The translations under genes and the position numbers were made by a program. Shown in pieces: positions 1 through 5,269 of a stretch of DNA of 6,031 nucleotides. Where the stretch lies: the NCBI GenBank assembly GCA_021731215.1, contig JAKFXU010000274.1, forward strand, positions 1 to 6,031, written 5' to 3'. Each line of letters begins with the position of its first letter. The first letter of the stretch is position 1. Source of the stretch: Rhodoferax sp. Its GTDB lineage: Bacteria > Pseudomonadota > Gammaproteobacteria > Burkholderiales > Burkholderiaceae_C. Below the pieces are notes generated by a model. That model was not told the DNA's origin and searched no databases. It was given only the letters and a program-made list of their open reading frames with translations.

Positions 1-240
1 GAAGACCAACGCCATCATGAAGGTCGCCGGGCCCCACCATGCTTTGCTGGCTGGCAAGGCTGACACAGACCAGACGCCAACGGCCACCATCGCCAGCAGG
101 TGGTCAAGACCCAGGGGATGGGCCATACCTTCTTGGATGCCGGATGTGCCATGGCCGGTATGGGCCTGAGCCACACCCGCGATCAATGCCAAGGCGGACA
201 CGCCGGCACTGCGAAAAAAGGGACTGGATAACAACTTCAT
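1..240 (-). CDS. hupE: HupE/UreJ-family nickel permease, N-terminal part (cut by window edge)
   Basis: This is an open frame starting at ATG 240-238 and running off the left edge, so only the first 80 residues are visible. Residues 1-26 look like a cleavable signal peptide (hydrophobic SALALIAGV, then AQA before a His). The mature start HTGHG is followed by a first membrane segment with the family signature HPLGLDHLLAMVAVG (residues 41-55), which marks HupE/UreJ secondary nickel (or cobalt) transporters of the inner membrane. An AGGAG ribosome site lies 6 bases upstream. It is the last visible gene of the coo operon and probably supplies nickel for the CooS active site. One oddity is that the usual H-x5-D-H motif reads H-x4-D-H here (H41, D46, H47). 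Family assignment is strong. The metal and the symbol are inferred from the family and the CO dehydrogenase context. Confidence 0.85.
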   Translation of the reverse strand, partial: MKLLSSPFFRSAGVSALALIAGVAQAHTGHGTSGIQEGMAHPLGLDHLLAMVAVGVWSVSALPASKAWWGPATFMMALVF

Positions 241-246
241 GGACTT

Positions 247-251
247 CTCCT
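247..251 (-). promoter_or_regulatory. Ribosome binding site of hupE-like gene
   Basis: AGGAG on the minus strand sits 6 bases before the ATG at 240. It supports this start, which also places the signal peptide correctly. No separate promoter or terminator is evident in the 62-base spacer 241-302, so the gene is probably co-transcribed with the genes upstream. Confidence 0.7.
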
Positions 252-302
252 AAATATTAAATTACTACTTTTTTGCAAAATCCGCAAGTCTTCGCACTCG
301 CC

Positions 303-497
303 TTACTTTTGACTCTCTGATTTGGCAGTTGCAGGCGGAGGCGGAATGGGGGTCTCAGAATGTTGGTGATCATGCGGATGATCGTGCCGGTGGCTGGTGC
401 CATCGGCATGAACATGCCAGCCCTGCGACTCGTGGGGGCTCGCATGGGTCTTTTCCACTGGATTTTTCGGAGTATTACAACCGCAACCATCACACAT
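303..497 (-). CDS. Small His/Cys-rich putative nickel-binding protein, resembling the HypB N-terminus
   Basis: This is a 64-residue frame. It opens with MCDGCGC, the Cys-x2-Cys-Gly-Cys start typical of the N-terminal nickel site of the hydrogenase GTPase HypB. A His-rich stretch follows (WHVHADG at residues 27-33, then HRHDHPHDHQH at 36-46), and the protein ends in a Pro/Ser/Lys tail. It has ten His and three Cys in total and no GTPase domain, since a TAA stop follows at residue 65. It overlaps the end of cooC by 8 bases and precedes a nickel permease, so a role in nickel binding, storage or delivery to CooC/CooS is a reasonable inference. It occupies the place of CooJ in the R. rubrum cooFSCTJ cluster, which is also His-rich, but carries its Cys motif at the N-terminus. 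The frame is open 21 codons further upstream inside cooC. I chose the ATG at 497 because it begins exactly at the metal motif and has AAAGGA 9 bases upstream. No signal peptide or membrane segment is seen. Function is unproven. Confidence 0.8.
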   Translation of the reverse strand: MCDGCGCNTPKNPVEKTHASPHESQGWHVHADGTSHRHDHPHDHQHSETPIPPPPATAKSESQK

Positions 498-1308
498 GTT
501 CGGGGGTCCTTTCGAGGGTTTGTTGAGCACTCGGCAGTGTGCTTTCAATGCGTTCGGCAATGGCGGCTACTGCGGCTGCCAATTGCTGATCGATGCTGTG
601 TAAAACCTGCCCACTGCGGTCGGCCACCACGGCCTCGGGGGAGGCGTCAAGGCAGCCAATCAGCGGGATACCAGGCGCATGGTCAGCGAAGAATTGCCGG
701 TCAGAATCGCTGCAAGCCTTGTTGCCAACCAATAGTAAATTTTTGATACCAATGTCGCCAGCCAACACCTTGATTTGCGCCACCGTGCGCATGCTGCGGT
801 GGGTCGGCTCGGCCACGGCCAGCATCACATCCACGGCTTGCGCTGTGCCACGCCCCAGGTGCTCCACGCCCGCATACAGATCAAGCAGCACCACTTCATC
901 GCGTTGCAACAGGACGTGCTGCACCAGTTGCTTGAGCATGGTGCTGGCCGGGCAAATGCAGCCAGAGCCGCCCTGCTGCACAGCCCCCAGCAACAACAGC
1001 CGGATACCGTTGTGGAGCTGCGAAAATTTGTCGGGCAGGTCACTGACCTTGGGGTTCAGCTTGAAAAAGTTGCCCGCCGCCTCACCCAGAGTGGTGCCGG
1101 TACGCTCCGCAATGAGCTCGCGCATGTCGGCAATCGGCATCAGGCTGAGCAGCTTATCGGACGGAAAACCCAGCGCCGGGCCAAGGCAGGGGGAAGGGTC
1201 GGCATCGATGGCCAGCACGGGGCGCCCTTGCTTGGCATAGTGATAGGCTAATAAGCTGGTAAGGGTGGTTTTCCCGACCCCACCCTTGCCGGTGATGGCG
1301 ATTTTCAT
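490..1308 (-). CDS. cooC: CooC, nickel-insertion ATPase for carbon monoxide dehydrogenase
   Basis: This 272-residue cytosolic ATPase belongs to the SIMIBI/MinD class and is required for ATP-dependent nickel loading of the CooS C-cluster. A deviant Walker A GKGGVGKTT spans residues 7-15, with signature Lys8 and catalytic Lys13. AIDADPSPCLG follows at 34-43. The family's metal-binding CxC lies at Cys117 and Cys119 (GCICP), where the CooC dimer binds one metal ion. The switch II/Walker B stretch is LLDLYAGVEHLGRG (141-154, Asp143). Length is normal for CooC. AAGGAA lies 6 bases before the ATG. The gene follows the oxidoreductase by 22 bases, and its TGA overlaps the next gene's start. Assignment rests on the CxC motif plus the adjacent cooS. 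No defects are seen. Confidence 0.95.
   Translation of the reverse strand: MKIAITGKGGVGKTTLTSLLAYHYAKQGRPVLAIDADPSPCLGPALGFPSDKLLSLMPIADMRELIAERTGTTLGEAAGNFFKLNPKVSDLPDKFSQLHNGIRLLLLGAVQQGGSGCICPASTMLKQLVQHVLLQRDEVVLLDLYAGVEHLGRGTAQAVDVMLAVAEPTHRSMRTVAQIKVLAGDIGIKNLLLVGNKACSDSDRQFFADHAPGIPLIGCLDASPEAVVADRSGQVLHSIDQQLAAAVAAIAERIESTLPSAQQTLERTPEHV
507..512 (-). promoter_or_regulatory. Ribosome binding site of the His/Cys-rich gene, inside the cooC 3' end
   Basis: AAAGGA on the minus strand lies 9 bases before the ATG at 497, within the last codons of cooC. It supports the short 64-residue start over the 85-residue alternative and implies translational coupling with cooC. Confidence 0.5.
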
Positions 1309-1330
1309 GCTTGTTTCCTTAGGTTCTTTT

Positions 1331-2578
1331 TTAGACGACCGCCGCCATCGTCTGGCGCGCGACCGACGGTGATAACAGCAGTTGGCCGTAACCGAAATTC
1401 GGACCGAGCAGCTCGCCCTCCATAGAACGCACGTCCAGCCCCTTGACCATCATTTCATAGAGCATGCCGGTGCGGTTGACGTCGCCGTACATTTGCGCGC
1501 CCACAATGTGACTGCCGTTCAGGGTCAATTTGCGCAGCACGCCCTCTTCCTCGTAGCGCAAGGTGCGCTCGCCCTTGTTGGTACCGAAGGAAGAGACGGG
1601 GATATCGAAAATTCGCACGACGTTGGTGCTGTCCATCCCGCGCGAGCGACGCTGGACTCCCATCATGTTGAGGGCGGCAATACGTCCGCCATTGGTGGCG
1701 TTGGGCCAGTTCGCCAGCACCCGGTGCTGGCCCTGGGTGTCGAGCGCCTCGACGACGTCACCCGCGGCATAGACATCGGGCACATTGGTTTGCATGTGCG
1801 CGTCCACCAGGATACCGGCGGCCGTGACAATGCCGCTGCCGCTCAGGAAGGAGAGATCGGGGCGCACGCCGGCAGCGCAGACCAGCAGGTCACAGGGGAT
1901 GTCCTGGCCACCGGCCCGTACGGCGGTGATGCCACTGGCGCCGCCGAGAATGGCCTCGGCCTTGCAGTTGGTCAGCACCTCGACGCCGTGCTCACGCAGG
2001 CGCTGCTCGACCAGTGCGGCCATTTCAGTGTCGAGCATCTGCGGGAGAACCTGGCCGAGAGCTTCGAGCACCGTGACCTGCAAACCGCGCCGCACCAGAC
2101 CTTGGGCCGCTTCCAGGCCGATGAAGCCGGATCCGATGACCACCGCCCGGCGGGCCTGAGGCAGGCGCGCGAGGATGCCCTCGGCATCGTCCAGGGTCTT
2201 CAGGGAGAAGACACCGGGGGTGTCGGCCAGACCGGGGATCGGTGGCTTGAACGCATTGGCGCCGTTGGCGATCAGCAGGCGGTCGTAAGCCACCGCAACG
2301 CCGTTGGCCAACTTCACCTGACGCGCAGCCGTGTCAATGCCCACAGCGGCGCAGCCGAAGAGGGTGTCGATGCGCTGCTCGCGGTAGAAATTCTCGTCGC
2401 GCAGGAACAGGTGGTCGCGCTGCACGCTGGCTTCGACGTACTCTGCCAGCGGACAGGGCGAATAAAACGGCACCGTTTCCTTCGAGATCATGACGATCTC
2501 GCACGCCCCGTCCAGCCCGCGCGCGGTCTCAGCGGCGCTGATGGCCGCCGGACCATTGCCAATGATGACGATTTTCAT
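1331..2578 (-). CDS. CODH-associated FAD/NAD(P)-dependent oxidoreductase (FNOR type)
   Basis: This is a 415-residue flavoprotein of the NADH oxidase/nitrite reductase-like pyridine nucleotide-disulfide oxidoreductase superfamily. The FAD Rossmann motif GNGPAA starts at residue 7. The NAD(P) motif GSGFIG lies at 149-154, with Glu172 at the end of the second strand (VTVLEA), which favours NADH over NADPH. The second FAD-contacting segment, VPDVYAAGD, lies at 266-274. A C-terminal dimerisation domain covers about 320-415. Cys42 (YSPCPL) sits where NADH oxidase and NADH peroxidase carry their redox-active Cys. Lying between cooS and cooC, it probably takes electrons from CooF to make NAD(P)H, as proposed for CooS-CooF-FNOR clusters. 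An oxidase or peroxidase role protecting the oxygen-labile CODH is the alternative. The frame extends 14 codons upstream into cooS, but the ATG at 2578 starts directly at the FAD strand and has GAGGG 7 bases upstream. Confidence 0.9.
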   Translation of the reverse strand: MKIVIIGNGPAAISAAETARGLDGACEIVMISKETVPFYSPCPLAEYVEASVQRDHLFLRDENFYREQRIDTLFGCAAVGIDTAARQVKLANGVAVAYDRLLIANGANAFKPPIPGLADTPGVFSLKTLDDAEGILARLPQARRAVVIGSGFIGLEAAQGLVRRGLQVTVLEALGQVLPQMLDTEMAALVEQRLREHGVEVLTNCKAEAILGGASGITAVRAGGQDIPCDLLVCAAGVRPDLSFLSGSGIVTAAGILVDAHMQTNVPDVYAAGDVVEALDTQGQHRVLANWPNATNGGRIAALNMMGVQRRSRGMDSTNVVRIFDIPVSSFGTNKGERTLRYEEEGVLRKLTLNGSHIVGAQMYGDVNRTGMLYEMMVKGLDVRSMEGELLGPNFGYGQLLLSPSVARQTMAAVV

Positions 2579-2585
2579 CGCAGAA

Positions 2586-2590
2586 CCCTC
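2586..2590 (-). promoter_or_regulatory. Ribosome binding site deciding the oxidoreductase start
   Basis: GAGGG on the minus strand is 7 bases from the ATG at 2578, in the 22-base gap after the cooS stop. This favours the 415-residue protein over a 429-residue form that would overlap cooS. Confidence 0.6.
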
Positions 2591-2600
2591 GTTGACCGCC

Positions 2601-4499
2601 TCAGAGACCGAGGCCGGCACGTTTTTCCTTGATGATCGCCACCACAGCGGCCGCGGCTTTCTTCGGATCGCACTCGACGAACACCTTGGAGCCGGTGATG
2701 TTGACCAGCTCTTCGGTCAGTATCTGGGTCACCATCTGGCTGCCCAGGATGCGCGGCGCCGGAGCGACATGCAACGGTGTGCCCAGGGCGAGGAAGGAGG
2801 CGCCGATGGAAATGGCCTTCTCCTGAACCAGCTCCGGGGCCGAGCCGACCGCGGGCAACTGGCTGATTTTCACGCCGAGCTTCGCGGCGATCGCGCCAAG
2901 CAGGTCGACGATGCGCGAATTGTCGACGCAGGAGCCCATGTGCCAGACCGGTGGCAGCGGTCCGCCCAGACCGGCGGCCTGCCCCAGCGCGGTGAGCACC
3001 GCCTTGAGGCCGTCACCGCAGTACTTGTTGGTTGCCTCGGGCGTCAGTAGTCCGTCCTGGGCGCAAATGTGGGCGATGCAGCCGGTGGTCACCACCAGCA
3101 CGTTCTGCGCCAGCAGTTCCTTGATCATTTCCTCGGTCATGGCCGCGTCGCGGAATTTGATACTGGCGCAGCCGACGATGCCGGCAAAGCCGAGGATGTT
3201 GCCATTGACGACGTTGTCGATCACCGGCTTGAGGGGATCAGCCGCATCGACCTTGGACAGAATGCCGACGATGGCCTCGAGCGAGAGCCCGACCACGGCC
3301 GAGTTCTTGAGCTGGGGAATATCGACCTTCTTGCCCTTGCGCTTGACGAAAGCCTCAATGCCGGCGCGGACGATTTCCTGGGCGCCCTCGTTGGCGTGCT
3401 GCGGCTCGAACTCGATGTGGCGCGCACCCGGAATATGCACCATCTCGTCGGTGGTGATGAAGGCGGTGTCGAAGCACTTGGCTAGTTGCGGCAGCGATGG
3501 CCAGATGCATTGGATATCGACCACCATGCAATCGACCGCGCCGGTGACCAGGATCAGCTCGGACTGCGCATTGTGCCCGGCCAGCGGCACGCCGTGGCGC
3601 ATGCCCAGTTCGTTGCCGGTGCAGCAGACGCCCACCAGGTTGATGCGCTCGGCGCCGGCAGCCACCGCTTCCTTGTCCATCTTGCCGGCCCACTCCATGA
3701 TTTTCTCGGAGAGCACCGGGTTGTGGCCATGCACCGCGATGTTGACGCTGTTGGCCTCCAGCACACCGACGTTGGATTCGAGCGTGGTCACCTGCGGCGT
3801 GCCAAACAGCATGTCCTGAATGTCGGTGCACAGCGCCAGCCCGCTCCAGCCGTCGACCAGGCCGATTTTCAGCATGCGCAGCAGCAAAGTGACAGGGTCG
3901 GCATCGTTGCCCATCGAGGTGGCGTGCATCGCCGTCTCGATCTCGTTGTGCGGGTTGGAGTAGGTGAGACCGAGCTTGTCCCACATGGCCTTCTCCATGA
4001 CCGGGGCGCGCTTGGAGAGCCAGTTGTTGGGCTGGTTGTCCTGGCGGCCAAAATCCTCCAGGGCGATATCCACCAGTTCGCGGCACACTTCCTTGGCGCT
4101 GCGGCCTTCGACCGTCAGACCGAAAACCTTGGCCAGCGAGAACACCCGCTCTTCACCCCGAATTTCGTAAGGCGCAATGCCGTCGAGCGCATCGCGCAGG
4201 GTGAGCAGAAGGTGGCGGGCATGACCGACGTGGGAGGAGGCGCCGCCGATGGCTTCACGCAGCAGGTTGCGCGCCACCATGGTGTCGGGCGACAGGCCGC
4301 AGACGCCTTTCTTCGGACCGTCGCCAAAGGGGTCGATGCGGCACGGGCCCATGTAGCAGATGCGGCAGCAGGTGCCCATCTCACCGAAACCGCATTGCGG
4401 CTTCATCGCAGCGAGCCGGTCACGGCCGGTTTCCAGACCCTTGCCGCGGGCAATTTCCAATAGTTGTTTTTCGGTGGCGGGTGTAATAACGTTATTCAT
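2601..4499 (-). CDS. cooS: CooS, anaerobic Ni-Fe-S carbon monoxide dehydrogenase, catalytic subunit
   Basis: This is a 632-residue monofunctional CODH that oxidises CO and water to CO2, two protons and two electrons. By motif spacing against the well-described Carboxydothermus CODH-II, the D-cluster Cys are Cys36 and Cys44, and the B-cluster Cys are 45, 48, 53 and 67. The C-cluster ligands are His259 (VHGHNP), Cys293 (CCTGNE), Cys331 (DIQCIWP), Cys444 (GIVGC), Cys474 (TTGCIA) and Cys524 (HMGSCVDN). Acid-base residues His90, Lys561 and Asp216 are all in place, so the enzyme should be active. His93 and His96 of the histidine tunnel follow His90, but the expected fourth His reads Leu99. Length is normal. 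The ATG at 4499 is one base after the cooF stop and has AAGGAG 5 bases upstream, inside the end of cooF. No acetyl-CoA synthase genes are present, which fits an energy or redox role. Confidence 0.98.
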   Translation of the reverse strand: MNNVITPATEKQLLEIARGKGLETGRDRLAAMKPQCGFGEMGTCCRICYMGPCRIDPFGDGPKKGVCGLSPDTMVARNLLREAIGGASSHVGHARHLLLTLRDALDGIAPYEIRGEERVFSLAKVFGLTVEGRSAKEVCRELVDIALEDFGRQDNQPNNWLSKRAPVMEKAMWDKLGLTYSNPHNEIETAMHATSMGNDADPVTLLLRMLKIGLVDGWSGLALCTDIQDMLFGTPQVTTLESNVGVLEANSVNIAVHGHNPVLSEKIMEWAGKMDKEAVAAGAERINLVGVCCTGNELGMRHGVPLAGHNAQSELILVTGAVDCMVVDIQCIWPSLPQLAKCFDTAFITTDEMVHIPGARHIEFEPQHANEGAQEIVRAGIEAFVKRKGKKVDIPQLKNSAVVGLSLEAIVGILSKVDAADPLKPVIDNVVNGNILGFAGIVGCASIKFRDAAMTEEMIKELLAQNVLVVTTGCIAHICAQDGLLTPEATNKYCGDGLKAVLTALGQAAGLGGPLPPVWHMGSCVDNSRIVDLLGAIAAKLGVKISQLPAVGSAPELVQEKAISIGASFLALGTPLHVAPAPRILGSQMVTQILTEELVNITGSKVFVECDPKKAAAAVVAIIKEKRAGLGL

Positions 4500-4500
4500 C

Positions 4501-5064
4501 TTAGGCTCCTTCTTTCAGGCTTCTCCATAAATCGACATGACCGGACGTATGAGCGGTAGCCGGCATGCCGGCTGCGCTCCTGGCCGTGGCTTGACGCCGG
4601 TGGGCGGCCAGTTCTTCCGGGGTGGCGTACAGCATGGCGCGCGTCGGGCAGGCGGCAACGCAAGCCGGGTCTTCGCCGCGCGCCGTCCGTTCAGGACAAC
4701 GGTCGCATTTGAGAGCCTTCTTGGCCAGGGGGTCGGCGCTAACGCCGCCGAAGGGACAGACCATGACGCACATCCAGCAGCCGACGCACTTGTCTTCGTT
4801 GACATAGACGGCGTTGGTGGTGGGGTTGCGCGACATCGCACCCATTGGGCAAGCAGCGATGCAGGCGGCCTCTTCGCAATGCAGGCAGCGAGCCGGATAG
4901 CTGTTTACACCGACTTTCTCGACATGTACCCGTGGCCGGGGCCGCGGATTTTCAGCCATCGCACCGGCCAATGTTTTGCTCTGCGAGTGCTCGACGGCGC
5001 AGGCGATCTCGCAGCCTTTGCAGGCAACGCATTTCTCTATGAATGTGAAAATAGATTTATCCAA
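4501..5064 (-). CDS. cooF: CooF, four-[4Fe-4S] ferredoxin-like electron carrier of CO dehydrogenase
   Basis: This 187-residue protein of the polyferredoxin (DmsB/HycB-like) family takes electrons from CooS. Sixteen Cys form four cluster motifs: Cys12/15/18/22, Cys60/63/68/72, Cys93/96/99/103 and Cys120/123/135/139. No signal peptide is present, so it acts in the cytoplasm. The last 40 residues lack Cys and form a charged tail. It is the first gene of the operon and precedes cooS by one base, as in R. rubrum cooFS. The start is a TTG: an in-frame TGA lies two codons upstream, and AGAGGA is 6 bases before it. Later in-frame Met codons lie inside or beyond the first cluster, so the TTG is the only start that keeps the protein intact. 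The oxidoreductase two genes downstream is a likely electron acceptor. Confidence 0.95.
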   Translation of the reverse strand: MDKSIFTFIEKCVACKGCEIACAVEHSQSKTLAGAMAENPRPRPRVHVEKVGVNSYPARCLHCEEAACIAACPMGAMSRNPTTNAVYVNEDKCVGCWMCVMVCPFGGVSADPLAKKALKCDRCPERTARGEDPACVAACPTRAMLYATPEELAAHRRQATARSAAGMPATAHTSGHVDLWRSLKEGA

Positions 5065-5070
5065 GTGTCA

Positions 5071-5076
5071 TCCTCT
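5071..5076 (-). promoter_or_regulatory. Ribosome binding site deciding the TTG start of cooF
   Basis: AGAGGA on the minus strand is 6 bases upstream of the TTG at 5064. The in-frame TGA just upstream excludes a longer protein, so this site supports the rare start codon. Confidence 0.65.
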
Positions 5077-5136
5077 TACAAGTACATTCCTTGCGTTTTT
5101 TAGAACCTGGTACGGGCTGGGAATCTGGTCATGTAG

Positions 5137-5153
5137 CTATGAAAATTCTATGA
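5137..5153. repeat. Direct repeat CTATGA, 11-base period
   Basis: CTATGA occurs at 5137-5142 and again at 5148-5153, one helical turn apart, in the AT-rich core of the divergent region. The second copy overlaps the candidate -10 box of the coo operon. LytTR-domain regulators bind tandem direct repeats, but usually with a longer period, so the link to RcoM is only a possibility. Confidence 0.35.
5145..5150 (-). promoter_or_regulatory. Candidate -10 box of the coo operon
   Basis: TAGAAT on the minus strand matches TATAAT at five of six bases. The hexamer 17 bases upstream (CCACCA) is not a -35 match, as expected for an activated promoter. A start about 7 bases downstream would give a leader of roughly 75 bases before cooF. 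Confidence 0.3.
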
Positions 5154-5167
5154 CAGCCATTTGGGGT

Positions 5168-5187
5168 TGGTGGCAACAATTTCACCA
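5168..5187. promoter_or_regulatory. Operator-like inverted repeat TGGTG-N10-CACCA
   Basis: Five-base arms at 5168-5172 and 5183-5187 flank a 10-base spacer. The element covers the place where the -35 box of the coo promoter would lie if the -10 is at 5145-5150, a usual position for a class II activator site. The arms are short, so chance is possible. Confidence 0.25.
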
Positions 5188-5214
5188 GCGACCGAGGCGC
5201 TGCGTGAATGGAGG

Positions 5215-5220
5215 TATGAT
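5215..5220 (+). promoter_or_regulatory. Candidate -10 box of rcoM
   Basis: TATGAT matches TATAAT at five of six bases. No good -35 box is found 16-18 bases upstream. Transcription would begin near 5227, giving a leader of about 43 bases that opens with the hairpin at 5228-5242. Confidence 0.3.
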
Positions 5221-5227
5221 TTCTTGG

Positions 5228-5242
5228 GGCCGTGAGACGGCC
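5228..5242 (+). repeat. Perfect GC-rich hairpin in the rcoM leader
   Basis: GGCCGT-GAG-ACGGCC is a perfect 6-base inverted repeat with a 3-base loop, 27 bases before the rcoM ATG. It could be an RNA stem-loop at the 5' end of the message or a small operator. No T-run follows, so it is not an intrinsic terminator. Confidence 0.45.
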
Positions 5243-5269
5243 TGTTAAGAAAAGAGAATAAGCACCCGT

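Larger units (their letters stand above)
5065..5269. promoter_or_regulatory. Divergent control region between cooF and rcoM
   Basis: These 205 non-coding bases separate two divergent genes and are more AT-rich than the coo genes around them. They must hold the promoters for both the coo operon and rcoM. Each direction has a TATAAT-like hexamer without a convincing -35 box, which fits activator-dependent transcription, presumably by the RcoM-like protein encoded alongside. Several short repeats lie within (listed separately). No small gene was recognised. Confidence 0.75.

Noticed and set aside
241..302. AT-rich spacer before hupE with the minus-strand hexamer TTTAAT and the palindrome TTTTGCAAAA (271-280)
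   Set aside because: A start from this hexamer would fall in the hupE ribosome site, no -35 box is present, and the palindrome lacks the GC stem of a terminator. I read it as an intra-operon spacer.
257..493. Minus-strand 78-residue frame overlapping the His/Cys-rich gene
   Set aside because: It overlaps nearly all of the His/Cys-rich gene in another frame, shows no recognisable motif, and lacks a clear ribosome site. The MCxxCGC frame is the convincing one.
1382..2632. Long plus-strand open frame of 416 codons opposite the oxidoreductase
   Set aside because: It is antisense to a clear flavoprotein and its protein has no domain signature. Long antisense frames are common in GC-rich genes.
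3486..4463. Plus-strand open frame of 325 codons opposite cooS
   Set aside because: It is an antisense shadow of cooS with a His/Gln/Ala-rich composition and no family motif.
5172..5187. Sigma-54-like element on the minus strand, TGGTGA-N5-TTGC, with GG-N10-GC spacing upstream of cooF
   Set aside because: The -24 half matches the consensus poorly beyond TGG. The adjacent regulator has no AAA+ domain of the kind sigma-54 activators need, so a sigma-70 activated promoter is more likely.
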